A DNA stretch of 64,000 bases from Streptomyces aquilus (GCF_003955715.1 NZ_CP034463.1:8742001-8806000), one strand, 5' to 3'; positions 17,087-24,576 are shown, numbered from the stretch's first letter. A program made the numbers and translations. Notes: generated by a model not told the origin, from the letters alone.

Positions 17087-18249
17087 CCTCCCTGCCCACA
17101 GCGCCCTCCGCGCCCACAGCGCCCTCCGCGCCCACAGCGCCCTCCGCGCCCTCCGCGCCCTCCGTGCCCGAGGGGGTGCCCTGTCTGCTGATGCGCGGCG
17201 GCACCTCCAAGGGTGCCTACTTCCTTGCCGCCGACCTCCCCGCCGACCCGGACGTACGCGACGAGCTGCTCCTGCGCGTCATGGGCAGCCCCGACGAACG
17301 GCAGATCGACGGCCTCGGCGGGGCGCACCCGCTCACCAGCAAGGTGGCCGTGGTCTCGCCCTCGTCCGCCCCGGGCGCCGACGTCGACTATCTCTTCCTC
17401 CAAGTCGCCGTCGACCGGGCCGAGGTGAGCGGCCGTCAGAACTGCGGCAACATCCTCGCCGGCGTCGGCCCGTTCGCCGTCGAGCGGGGCCTGGTGCCGG
17501 CGGGGGAGGACGCCACCTCCGTCCGCATCAGGATGGTCAACAGCGGCGACCTCGCCACCGCGACCTTCCCCACCCCGGGCGGTCGGGTCGACTACACGGG
17601 CGAGGCCCGGATCTCCGGAGTGCCGGGTACGGCCGCCGCGGTCGTCCTCGAATTCCCGGCGGGAGCAGGGAAGTTGCTGCCCACCGGCAACGCCCGGGAC
17701 GTCATCGACGGCATCCCGGTCACCTGCGTGGACAACGGCATGCCGACCGTGCTGATCGCCGCCGGTGAGCTGAAGGTCACCGGGTACGAGACACCCAAGG
17801 ACCTTGAGGATGACCTGGCGCTCGCCGAACGGCTGCGCGAGATCCGCCTGGCGGCCGGCCGGCTGATGGGGCTCGGTGACGTGTCGGACACGACCGTCCC
17901 CAAGCTGACCCTGCTCGCCCCGCCCCGCGAGGGCGGCGCGATCTGCACCCGCACCTTCATACCCGTCCGCTGCCACACCTCGATCGGTGTGCTCGGCGCG
18001 GCCGGTGTCGCCGCCGGGCTGCGGATCGACGGCGGGGTGGGCGCGGAGCCGGCGGAGCTGTCCCCCGACAGTGACCGCATACGCATAGAACATCCCACCG
18101 GATTCCTGGACATCGAAAGCAGCCTCGGCACCACCCCCGACGGCCTGCCCCGCGCCCGCCGCACCGCCGTGGTGCGCACGGCCCGCAAGATCTTCGACGG
18201 CACCGTCTTCCCCCGGGCCGCCGCACGACCCCGAGGAGGTCACCGATGA
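17083..18249 (+). CDS. galD: 4-oxalomesaconate tautomerase (GalD-like, PrpF family)
   Basis: This is a 388-residue PrpF/GalD-type isomerase of the diaminopimelate-epimerase fold. Landmarks are CLLMRGGTSKGAYFLAADLP, SDE RQIDGLGGAHPLTSKVAVV, the cysteine motif GRQNCGNILAGVGPFA, and a mirrored second half ending in CHTSIGVLGAAGVAAG and EHPTGFLDIE. GalD converts the keto to the enol form of 4-oxalomesaconate in gallate degradation. The GTG at 17083 overlaps the aldolase stop. The first 27 codons encode a low-complexity Ala/Pro/Ser tract made by an 18-bp tandem repeat, so a GTG at 17164 might be the ancestral start. Confidence 0.83.
   Translation: MTSLPTAPSAPTAPSAPTAPSAPSAPSVPEGVPCLLMRGGTSKGAYFLAADLPADPDVRDELLLRVMGSPDERQIDGLGGAHPLTSKVAVVSPSSAPGADVDYLFLQVAVDRAEVSGRQNCGNILAGVGPFAVERGLVPAGEDATSVRIRMVNSGDLATATFPTPGGRVDYTGEARISGVPGTAAAVVLEFPAGAGKLLPTGNARDVIDGIPVTCVDNGMPTVLIAAGELKVTGYETPKDLEDDLALAERLREIRLAAGRLMGLGDVSDTTVPKLTLLAPPREGGAICTRTFIPVRCHTSIGVLGAAGVAAGLRIDGGVGAEPAELSPDSDRIRIEHPTGFLDIESSLGTTPDGLPRARRTAVVRTARKIFDGTVFPRAAARPRGGHR
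17095..17166. repeat. 18-bp tandem repeat inside the 5' end of the galD-like gene
   Basis: Three perfect copies of an 18-bp unit (CCCACAGCGCCCTCCGCG) run from 17095 to 17148, followed by two 9-bp half-units. They encode repeated Pro-Thr/Ser-Ala tripeptides ahead of the conserved domain. The unit length keeps frame, so copy number could vary without loss of function. Confidence 0.9.
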
Positions 18250-19196
18250 CTCCGCCCCTCGGCGACATCGCGCACATCGGCCACGCCCAGCTGTTCACCC
18301 CCGACCTGGACGCCAGTGTCGCCTTCTTCACCGACTACCTGGGCCTCACGGTCAACGGCCAGGACGGCGACACCGTCTACTTGCGGACCTTCGACGACTA
18401 CGAGCACCACAGCCTCGTCCTCACCGCCCGCGAGCGGCCCGGCCTCGGGCGCCTCGCCCTGCGCACCTCCAGCGAGGAGGCCCTCCACCGCCGTATCAAG
18501 GCCAACGAGGAGGCGGGCGGCACCGGGAAGTGGGCCGAGGACGAACCCGGCCTCGGAAAGCTCTACGTCACCACCGACCCGGACGGCCACGAGCACGCCC
18601 TCTACTGGGAGAGCGAGCACTACCGGGCGCCGGACGAGTTCAGGCCCGCGCTGAAGAACCAGCCCCAGGCCAAACCCAACCGAGGCGTGGGCGTACGGCG
18701 GCTCGACCACGTCAACTTCCTCGCCGCCGACGTCCTCGCCAACGCCGAGTTCCAGCAGAACGTCCTCGGCGCCCGGCCGACGGAGCAGATCCAGCTGGAC
18801 AGCGGGAAGATCGCGGCACGCTGGCTGACGTACACGAACAAGTCGTACGACGTCGTCCACACCTCGGACCGGACCGGGAGCGCCGGGCGACTGCACCACA
18901 TCGCCTTCGCGACCGACACCCGCGAGGACATCCTGCGGGCGGCCGATCTCGCCATCGACAGCGGGGTGTTCATCGAAACGGGCCCGCACAAGCACGCCAT
19001 CCAGCAGACGTTCTTCCTCTACGTCTACGAGCCGGGCGGCAACCGGATCGAGCTGTGCAACCCGCTCACCCGGCTGGTGCTCGCGCCCGACTGGCCGCTG
19101 ATCACCTGGACCGAGGCGGAGCGCGAGAAGGGGCAGGCCTGGGGCCTGAAGACCATCGAGTCGTTCCACACGCACGGGACCCCGCCGGTCGCCTGA
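18246..19196 (+). CDS. Type I extradiol ring-cleavage dioxygenase (catechol 2,3-dioxygenase-like, VOC family)
   Basis: This is a 316-residue two-domain VOC protein. In the catalytic C-terminal domain the iron triad is visible: His155 (RRLDHVNFLA), His218 (RLHHIAFATD) and Glu269 (GGNRIELCNP). Second-shell His205, His250 and Tyr259 are at the expected spacings for catechol 2,3-dioxygenase. The ATG overlaps the galD-like stop. Because the three upstream genes encode the lower gallate pathway, the inferred substrate is gallate or a related trihydroxybenzoate. Known gallate dioxygenases are type II (LigAB-like), so this would be a different fold doing that step. Another catechol-type substrate remains possible. 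Confidence 0.85.
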   Translation: MTPPLGDIAHIGHAQLFTPDLDASVAFFTDYLGLTVNGQDGDTVYLRTFDDYEHHSLVLTARERPGLGRLALRTSSEEALHRRIKANEEAGGTGKWAEDEPGLGKLYVTTDPDGHEHALYWESEHYRAPDEFRPALKNQPQAKPNRGVGVRRLDHVNFLAADVLANAEFQQNVLGARPTEQIQLDSGKIAARWLTYTNKSYDVVHTSDRTGSAGRLHHIAFATDTREDILRAADLAIDSGVFIETGPHKHAIQQTFFLYVYEPGGNRIELCNPLTRLVLAPDWPLITWTEAEREKGQAWGLKTIESFHTHGTPPVA

Positions 19197-19201
19197 CCAG
19201 G

Positions 19202-19234
19202 GCCGTTCGCGCGCCCGCTGGACGTGCGAACGGC
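19202..19234. terminator. Bidirectional hairpin between convergent genes
   Basis: GCCGTTCGCGCG at 19202-19213 pairs with CGTGCGAACGGC at 19223-19234 (12 bp with one G-U, 9-base loop). It sits between the dioxygenase stop and the convergent TetR stop, and no U-tract follows, as is usual in this group. Confidence 0.6.
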
Positions 19235-19251
19235 GACGGGGGCCCGAGCGG

Positions 19252-19836
19252 TCAGGCGCCCGGGTGCTTGCGTACGCCGTCCAGCGCGATGCCCAGCACC
19301 CGGTCCCGCTGCGCCTCGTCCTCGAAAGCCGTCGCCATGATCCCCGAGACCATCCGCAGCAGATCCCCGAACTCCATGTCCCGCCGCACCTCACCCGCCT
19401 CCTGGGCCCGCGTGAACAACGGACCGCCCGCGGCGAACATCGACTCCCGGCACGCGGCGAACACCTCCGACTCCCCGTCGAGAGCCTCCCGCACCGCCCG
19501 CTTGGTCACCATGTACCCCGCGAACCGGTCGAGCCAGACCGTCAGCGCCTCCCACGGCTCCCGGTCCGCCACCTCCACCGCCAGCCGGCACAAGGCGTTG
19601 ACCTCGTCCGCGTACACCGTCTCGAAGAGATGCCGCCGGGTCGGGAAGTTCCGGTACAGCGTGCCGATGCCGACACCCGCGCGGCGCGCGATGTCCTCCA
19701 GGGCCGCCTCGGCGCCGTGCTCGGCGAACGCCTCCCGCGCCGCGGCCAGCAGGGCGTCGTAGTTGCGGGCGGCGTCTTTCCGGGTGGGGCGGCGCGCCGC
19801 GACGAGCTCGGTGACGGGGAAGGACTGGGTGGTCAC
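19252..19836 (-). CDS. TetR family transcriptional regulator
   Basis: This is a 194-residue regulator. The N-terminal helix-turn-helix covers about residues 20-66 (KDAARNYDALLAAAREAFAEHG, then LEDIARRAGVGIGTLYRNFPTRRHLFETVY in outline), with a helical ligand-binding domain behind it. The second half (WEALTVWLDRFAGYMVTKRAV) resembles the SbtR_C-type domain common in actinomycete TetR regulators. It diverges from an MFS efflux gene across 175 bases holding three similar palindromes, a standard repressor-efflux pair. The inducing compound is unknown; a substrate of the pump is the usual ligand. Confidence 0.9.
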   Translation of the reverse strand: MTTQSFPVTELVAARRPTRKDAARNYDALLAAAREAFAEHGAEAALEDIARRAGVGIGTLYRNFPTRRHLFETVYADEVNALCRLAVEVADREPWEALTVWLDRFAGYMVTKRAVREALDGESEVFAACRESMFAAGGPLFTRAQEAGEVRRDMEFGDLLRMVSGIMATAFEDEAQRDRVLGIALDGVRKHPGA

Positions 19837-19857
19837 GGGCGCCTCCCGGAGGTGAAG

Positions 19858-19873
19858 CGGAGGTGTACCTCCG
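19858..19873. promoter_or_regulatory. TetR operator candidate 1: CGGAGGTGTACCTCCG
   Basis: Perfect 7-bp arms CGGAGGT and ACCTCCG around a 2-bp centre, 22 bases ahead of the tetR start. It is the first of three sites sharing GGAGG...CCTCC. Confidence 0.75.
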
Positions 19874-19886
19874 ATACGGGTTGAAG

Positions 19887-19902
19887 CGGAGGTGGGCCTC
19901 CG
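19887..19902. promoter_or_regulatory. TetR operator candidate 2: CGGAGGTGGGCCTCCG
   Basis: Perfect 6-bp arms CGGAGG and CCTCCG with a 4-bp centre. Its centre is 29 bases from that of site 1, in the middle of the divergent promoter region. Confidence 0.7.
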
Positions 19903-19906
19903 GTAG

Positions 19907-19926
19907 AGTGGAGGCGTACCTCCACT
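19907..19926. promoter_or_regulatory. TetR operator candidate 3: AGTGGAGGCGTACCTCCACT
   Basis: This is the longest of the three sites: perfect 8-bp arms AGTGGAGG and CCTCCACT around CGTA. It lies nearest the MFS gene, followed by a weaker GAGGTGCCTC at 19936-19945. Confidence 0.75.
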
Positions 19927-20011
19927 TTAGCAGTCGAGGTGCCTCCTTCATCCTTTCCGCGACCGCTCCCAAGAGGCTCCGGCCGCACCTCGTGCTCGGA
20001 GAGGCTTCTCC

Positions 20012-21439
20012 ATGCCCCGCAATTCCACCCGTCTCACCTTCGCGGTCCTCGCGACCGGTGCCGGCGTGTTCGCCATGCTCCAGTCGCTGATCGCGCCGGC
20101 CCTGCCGACCGTCCAGCACGCCCTGCACACCTCGCAGTCCACCGTGACCTGGGTGATGACGGCGTACCTGCTGTCCGCGTCGATCTTCACCCCGATCCTC
20201 GGCCGCGTCGGCGACCTGATCGGCAAGAAGCGCACCCTCGTCGCCGTCCTGGTGACGGTGGCGGTCGGCTGTCTGCTGGCCGCGCTGGCGCCCAGCATCG
20301 GCGTCCTGATCGTCGCCCGGGTCGTCCAGGGCGTCGGCGGCGCCCTGTTCCCGCTGTCCTTCGGCATCATCAGGGACGAGTTCGCCGCGTCCGAGGTGAG
20401 CAGGAGCATCAGCAACCTGTCCGCCGTGATCGCCGCCGGTGGTGGCGTCGGCATCGTCGCCGCCGGACCGATCGTCTCCGCGCTCGACTACCGCTGGCTG
20501 TTCTGGATCCCGGTCGCCGTCGTCGCGGTCGCCACACTCATCGCCGTACGGTATGTGCCCGAGTCGCCCAACCGGGCCGAGGGCAGCGTCAACTGGCTCG
20601 GTGCCGGGCTGCTGTCGGCGTGGCTGGTGGCGCTGCTGCTGCCGCTCAGCCAGGCCGCCGTCTGGGGATGGGGATCGGCCCGTGTACTCGGCCTGTTCGC
20701 CCTGGCCGTCGTCCTGTTCGCGCTGTGGCTGTACTCCGAGGCCCGCTCCCGTACCCCGCTGATCGACCTGCGGGTGATGCGGCTGCCCGCCGTGTGGACC
20801 ACGAACACCGTGGCGCTGCTGTTCGGCGCGGGCATGTACGCGCTGTGGTCCTTCCTGCCGGGCTTCGTCCAGACGCCGACGACGGCCGGGTACGGCTTCG
20901 GCGCGAGCGTCACCGCGGCCGGGCTCCTGATGCTGCCGATGCTGGTGGCGATGTTCCTCTCCGGTGTGCTCGGCGGCCGCCTTGAGCCGGTGTTCGGGGC
21001 GAAGACGCTGCTGGTGACGGGCGCCGCGCTCGGTGCGGCGGCCGTCGGTCTGCTCGCCCTGTGGCACGACGAGCAGTGGCAGGTCGCTCTCGTCTCCGGC
21101 CTGTTCGGCCTCGGGATCGGGCTCGCCTTCGCCTCCATGGCCAACCTGATCGTGGGCAGCGTCCCGGCCGACCAGACGGGCGCCGCGACCGGCATGAACG
21201 CCAACATCCGCACCATCGGCGGCTCCATCGGCGCCGCCGTCACCAGCGTCCTGGTGACCGGACACCTCCAGCCGTCCGGTCTGCCGTACGAGTCCGGATA
21301 CACCCACGGCTTCACGCTGCTGGCGCTGCTGTTGCTCGCGGCGTCCCTGGCCGCGCTGCTCGTCCCCGTCCGGCGGGCCGTACGGCAGGTCATCGTGGAC
21401 ACCCCGGCCCCCCGGGAGACCGCCGCCACCCGGGGCTGA
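20012..21439 (+). CDS. MFS transporter, drug:H+ antiporter type (DHA2-like)
   Basis: This 475-residue major facilitator has about 14 hydrophobic segments. Motif A-like GRVGDLIGKKRTLV lies in the TM2-TM3 loop and motif C-like GGGVGIVAAGPIVSAL in TM5, diagnostic of the 14-TM DHA2 antiporters; a motif D-like start (TWVMTAYLLSASIFTPILG) is also present. It would expel a hydrophobic toxic compound in exchange for protons. The gene faces tetR across three palindromes and is presumably repressed by it. The ATG at 20012 is preceded by a GGAGAGG ribosome-binding site. Confidence 0.9.
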   Translation: MPRNSTRLTFAVLATGAGVFAMLQSLIAPALPTVQHALHTSQSTVTWVMTAYLLSASIFTPILGRVGDLIGKKRTLVAVLVTVAVGCLLAALAPSIGVLIVARVVQGVGGALFPLSFGIIRDEFAASEVSRSISNLSAVIAAGGGVGIVAAGPIVSALDYRWLFWIPVAVVAVATLIAVRYVPESPNRAEGSVNWLGAGLLSAWLVALLLPLSQAAVWGWGSARVLGLFALAVVLFALWLYSEARSRTPLIDLRVMRLPAVWTTNTVALLFGAGMYALWSFLPGFVQTPTTAGYGFGASVTAAGLLMLPMLVAMFLSGVLGGRLEPVFGAKTLLVTGAALGAAAVGLLALWHDEQWQVALVSGLFGLGIGLAFASMANLIVGSVPADQTGAATGMNANIRTIGGSIGAAVTSVLVTGHLQPSGLPYESGYTHGFTLLALLLLAASLAALLVPVRRAVRQVIVDTPAPRETAATRG

Positions 21440-21520
21440 CGTCCCGCCAGTCGGACCGGCCGCGCGCGTAAGGTAGGGTTTACCTGCGCGTTCACACGGA
21501 ACACCCGTGGCGATCGCGGC

Positions 21521-21594
<74 letters not shown>

Positions 21595-21604
21595 CGGCAG
21601 ACGA

Positions 21605-21645
21605 GGGGCCCCGCGGGCGAAAGCTCGCGGGGCCCCTTTCTTTGT
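21605..21645 (+). terminator. Rho-independent terminator of tRNA-Pro
   Basis: A 14-bp GC-rich stem (GGGGCCCCGCGGGC with GCTCGCGGGGCCCC, one G-U pair) closes on a GAAA tetraloop and is followed by TTTCTTTG, a clear intrinsic terminator. Confidence 0.93.
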
Positions 21646-21671
21646 TGCTCTCAGGCGTTCCCTTGCCGCAC

Positions 21672-22430
21672 TCAGGCGTTCGGGTCGAAGGGGATGCCGG
21701 ACGGCTTGGACGCGGCGAGGGCGTACTGGAAGTCGCCGTCGTCGATCTTGAGGGTGGCCGAGCCGAAGTCCGCGCTCAGGAGCTTGTCGCGGTAGCCGGC
21801 CGGGTAGCCGTTCCAGCCGACGAGGCGGGGGAAGAACCAGCCGCCCGTGACGTTCTCCGGCGGCTCGTCATTGCCGGTCGCGAAGCGGAAGCAGTGGGTG
21901 GAGACACCGTCCTTGTGGTAGACGATCTTCGGGTGCGTGCCGTCGAAGCGGACCGACGAGCGCGCGGCCACCTGGTAGCCGCTGTGCTGGGACACGGACA
22001 CGTACTGGACCTGGTCGCCGCTGATCCACACCACGACGTGTTCCCAGTCGTGCCGGTGCCCGATGGCCGCCGGGCCGAGGGTGGCCTGGTCCTTCTCGAA
22101 GTAGCTGGCGTACATCACTGCGCACCAGCCGTTGTCGCACTTCGCGCGCGAGTAGGTGTTGGCGTTGGCGAGCTGGGCGTAGTCGTGGCAGTGGCCGTTG
22201 ACGTCGCCGCCGAGCTTCAGACCGGGGTTGAGGGTGCCGTCGGCGCCGATCGCGGCGGTCGCGTAGCAGCCGTCGCCGTCGTAGTCGTAGGCCGGGGAGA
22301 AGGTCTGCTCCAGGCCGTCGGCGTTCTGCGGGAGCAGGGTGAGGACGTTCGCGTGGGCGGACGTGGGGACGGTCACGACGAGGGCCAGGGCGGCGAGGAG
22401 TGCCGAGGCGAGCGGTCTCGACTTGGGCAT
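21672..22430 (-). CDS. NPP1/NLP family secreted necrosis-inducing-like protein
   Basis: This is a 252-residue secreted protein. A signal peptide of about 27 residues ends near TSAHA. The mature part carries the hallmark GHRHDWE heptapeptide at residues 124-130, plus conserved paired cysteines in GHCHDY and KCDNGWCAVMYASYFEKDQ. NLPs of plant pathogens bind glycosyl inositol phosphorylceramides and disrupt dicot membranes; many saprophyte members are non-toxic. The gene begins 15 bases after the chitinase stop on the same strand, so the two are probably one operon. Cytolytic activity is not demonstrated by the motif alone. Confidence 0.9.
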   Translation of the reverse strand: MPKSRPLASALLAALALVVTVPTSAHANVLTLLPQNADGLEQTFSPAYDYDGDGCYATAAIGADGTLNPGLKLGGDVNGHCHDYAQLANANTYSRAKCDNGWCAVMYASYFEKDQATLGPAAIGHRHDWEHVVVWISGDQVQYVSVSQHSGYQVAARSSVRFDGTHPKIVYHKDGVSTHCFRFATGNDEPPENVTGGWFFPRLVGWNGYPAGYRDKLLSADFGSATLKIDDGDFQYALAASKPSGIPFDPNA

Positions 22431-22445
22431 GACGAGGGCTCCTTG

Positions 22446-23561
22446 TCAGCAGTAGAGGTTGCCGCCCGGCGCGACGCCGAGGATCGAGGTGAACCGGTTG
22501 TAGGCGTCGACGCGGCTCTGCACCTGCGCCGGGTTCCTGCCGTCGCACTCCAGGGAGCCGTTGATGGAGCGGATGGTCTGGCCGAAGCCGGCCTGGTTGA
22601 CCATGGCGTTGTGCGGGGTCATGGTGCCGGGGCCGGACTGGGTGTTCCAGTACCACAGGCCGGTCTTCCAGGCCACGGACGCGTCGTTCTGCACCAGCCA
22701 GGGGTTGTTGAGCAGGTCAAGGCCCAACGCGTCCCCGGCCGCCTTGTAGTTGAAGTTCCAGCTGAGCTGGATGGGGCCGCGACCGTAGTAGGCGGCCTGG
22801 CCGGCCGGGCAGCCGTACGACTGGCTCCAGTCGCAGTAGTGGGGGTAGTTGGCGGTGTTCTGCTCGACGACGTACACCAGGCCGCCGGTCTCGTGGTTGA
22901 CGTTGGCGAGGAAGGCGGCGGCCTCCTGCTTCTTCACGGTGTCGCTGCCGGTGTTCGCGAAGCCCGGGTACGAGCTCAGCGCCGCGACCAGCCCGCTGTA
23001 GCTGTAGAACGCATTCCGGTTCGGGAACATCTGGTTGAACTGTGCCTCGGACACCACGAACCCGGACGGGGTGCCGCCCCCGCCGCTCGCGGGCGCGTTC
23101 CACTTCTGGTTGGCCGTGCCGGCGCAGGTCCAGATCTGCAGCCGGGTGCCGTTGGCGCTGTTGTTGTCGCGGACGTCCAGGCACTTGTTCGCGGCCGGGT
23201 TGACGATGTCGCGGGCCGCGCTCACCACCCACTGCTGGTTGGCGCCACCGTTGCAGTCCCACAGCTGGACGGCGGCCCCGTCGGCGGTGCTGCGGTCGAC
23301 GACGTCCAGACACTTGCCGAGCGCCCGGAGCGTGCCGTCACCGGAGTTGGACCAGAGCTGGGCGCCGGTGCCGTTGCAGTCGTAGAGCTGTACGGCGGTG
23401 CCGTTCGCGGCGTTCGCGCCCGCCACGTCGACGCACTTGCCGGCGAGCCCGGATATCGAGCCGCTGGCGGCGTGCGCCGGGGTCACGGTCAGCAGTGCGG
23501 TGAGGACGGCGAACAGCGCGGCGAGGACCGGGAGTCGGGCCGCGCGAAGGGAGAAGGGCAT
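22446..23561 (-). CDS. GH19 chitinase with N-terminal ricin-B-type carbohydrate-binding domain
   Basis: This is a 371-residue secreted enzyme. The signal peptide covers about residues 1-32 (ends TPAHAAS). A CBM13/ricin lectin domain of roughly three Q-x-W subrepeats (residues 35-155) and a Gly-rich linker follow, then a GH19 catalytic domain from about 168. The catalytic acid is Glu224 in VNHETGGLVYVVE, with GRGPIQLSWNFNY forming the substrate cleft. It would hydrolyse chitin extracellularly. The upstream promoter holds a TGGTCCAGACCT element typical of Streptomyces chitinase genes. The NLP gene follows immediately. Confidence 0.94.
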   Translation of the reverse strand: MPFSLRAARLPVLAALFAVLTALLTVTPAHAASGSISGLAGKCVDVAGANAANGTAVQLYDCNGTGAQLWSNSGDGTLRALGKCLDVVDRSTADGAAVQLWDCNGGANQQWVVSAARDIVNPAANKCLDVRDNNSANGTRLQIWTCAGTANQKWNAPASGGGGTPSGFVVSEAQFNQMFPNRNAFYSYSGLVAALSSYPGFANTGSDTVKKQEAAAFLANVNHETGGLVYVVEQNTANYPHYCDWSQSYGCPAGQAAYYGRGPIQLSWNFNYKAAGDALGLDLLNNPWLVQNDASVAWKTGLWYWNTQSGPGTMTPHNAMVNQAGFGQTIRSINGSLECDGRNPAQVQSRVDAYNRFTSILGVAPGGNLYC

Positions 23562-23627
23562 GGTGGGGACGCTCCTGAGGGGGGTGTCGGGGGGTGAGCG
23601 GGCGTCACACGGGTGTTGCTGACCCGG

Positions 23628-23656
23628 AACCTAAAGGTCTGGACCAATTCCGTCAA
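23628..23656 (-). promoter_or_regulatory. Chitinase promoter with DasR-like/chitinase-box element
   Basis: On the minus strand TTGACG (23656-23651) and TAGGTT (23633-23628) are 17 bp apart, a good -35/-10 pair. The spacer contains TGGTCCAGACCT (23646-23635), matching the chitinase-gene repeat TGGTCNNGACCT and close to the DasR palindrome TGGTCTAGACCA. It lies about 70-90 bases before the GH19 start. DasR represses such promoters until amino-sugar phosphates accumulate. Confidence 0.8.
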
Positions 23657-23729
23657 GGGGTGAAGTAAGCCTTGAGGGAAGGGAGTTGCCGACGGGTCGC
23701 CGCCCCGTTGCCGACCGTTTGCCGACCCG

Positions 23730-23882
23730 GCCCGGGCGGGCTCGCCGCGCACGCTGTCGCCGGCCTGCCTCGGCCCGGCCCCCTACGCCCGCGCCCAGGC
23801 GGCCGGCCGCGACGAGCTCATCCTCGTACCGACCGGATCGGGGCCGGACCGGATCGACCTGTCGGCCGAAGGCGTCGCCTGA
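23730..23882 (+). pseudogene. Possible gene remnant, C-terminal fragment without start
   Basis: Within the 345-base gap 23562-23906 a plus-strand frame with strongly coding-like third positions reads YARAQAAGRDELILVPTG, then SGPDRIDLSAEGVA, ending at TGA 23880-23882, but has no plausible start upstream. The composition looks like the last residues of a lost protein; I cannot name the family. The rest of the gap holds only the chitinase promoter. Confidence 0.3.
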
Positions 23883-23906
23883 GCCGTCACCCGAGCTGTC
23901 CCGGAG

Positions 23907-24194
23907 TCAGAGGAGCACGGCCATCCGGACGGTCACGTCGTCGTCGGTCGTCAGGCTCCGGGGCCTGCGCACGGCTGCCTTGAGCGGCAGCAGATAGCGG
24001 CCGTCCTTGGGGAAGAGCGAGGTGGTGAAGGCGGCCTCGCCGATGCTCGCCTCGACCGGGATCACCCCCCAGCCGTACGAGGCCGCCGTCGCCACCTCGC
24101 GGATGTCGGCGGACTCCTCGTCCGGCACAGGAACGAAGTAGTACGGCGCCGGGCCGTGCCACTCGATCACCCGACCGGTGAAGACCAGTTCCAT
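23907..24194 (-). CDS. DUF1905 domain-containing protein
   Basis: This is a 95-residue protein consisting of one DUF1905 domain: FTGRVIEWHGPAPYYFVPVPDEESADIRE, then YGWGVIPVEASIGEAAFTTSLFPKDGRYLLPLKAAVR in outline. The W-G-x-I-P-V-x-x-x-I-G and T-S-L-F-P-K-x-x-x-Y-L-L-P-x-K pattern is characteristic, and the same domain also occurs fused to YdeI-like proteins. No enzymatic function is established for stand-alone members. The gene is monocistronic, and its promoter region faces the sulfur island. Confidence 0.82.
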   Translation of the reverse strand: MELVFTGRVIEWHGPAPYYFVPVPDEESADIREVATAASYGWGVIPVEASIGEAAFTTSLFPKDGRYLLPLKAAVRRPRSLTTDDDVTVRMAVLL

Positions 24195-24335
24195 GGGGCG
24201 TCAGCGTACGGGAACCCCGGGCGCCCTCGGGCGGGACCTTCACCGGTCCGTGACCGGCCCGTGGACGCCCTCTTGACGTCGCGCGGCGGCCGATCGACAC
24301 TCCAGATGGGAATCCTAGTGAACAGGTAGGGAAGC

Positions 24336-24458
24336 ATGAGGCGCCTTGAATCGGTCGACGGCCGCGTGAGCCGCACGTCTCGGCCGTCGCCTCTTCTCAC
24401 CTCCCGCCGGCACATCGACCTCCAGCGCGTCTGCAGCGCCATCGGCGCCCGCGGCTGA
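24336..24458 (+). CDS. Cysteine-containing leader peptide ahead of the GST-like gene
   Basis: This is a 40-residue ORF whose second half reads TSRRHIDLQRVCSAIGARG. This is the R-R-H-I-D-L-x-R-V core of the short leader peptides found upstream of sulfur-assimilation genes in Streptomyces. An AGGTAGGGA ribosome-binding site precedes the ATG at 24336; a shorter in-frame GTG start lies at 24366. A cysteine codon sits right after the motif. Leader translation probably senses cysteine supply and gates the gene starting at 24577. Twenty-two bases of this motif are identical to those in the leader at 28983. Confidence 0.72.
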   Translation: MRRLESVDGRVSRTSRPSPLLTSRRHIDLQRVCSAIGARG

Positions 24459-24576
24459 CCCGGTCGCCGTTCCCTGTCGCGTCCGCCGTGCCGCCGGGCA
24501 CGGTCACGTCCCCTCCTTCTGGCCCGACGTCGCTTCCGCCGCGCGTACGTCCGCGCGCCCACCCCCGGGGAGATCC

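Noticed and set aside
17095..17166. CRISPR-like repeats
   Set aside because: The repeat units here, and at 58320-58404, are contiguous, in frame and lie inside genes, with no spacers; no cas genes are present anywhere in the window.
21469..21487. Iron-box-like inverted repeat TAAGGTAGGGTTTACCTGC upstream of the tRNA
   Set aside because: It matches the DmdR/IdeR consensus at only about 12 of 19 positions and precedes a tRNA, not an iron gene; more likely promoter sequence.
23686..23997. Two overlapping plus-strand open frames of about 100 codons after the chitinase promoter
   Set aside because: Their translations are arginine/proline-rich with no domain features and they run antisense into the DUF1905 gene.
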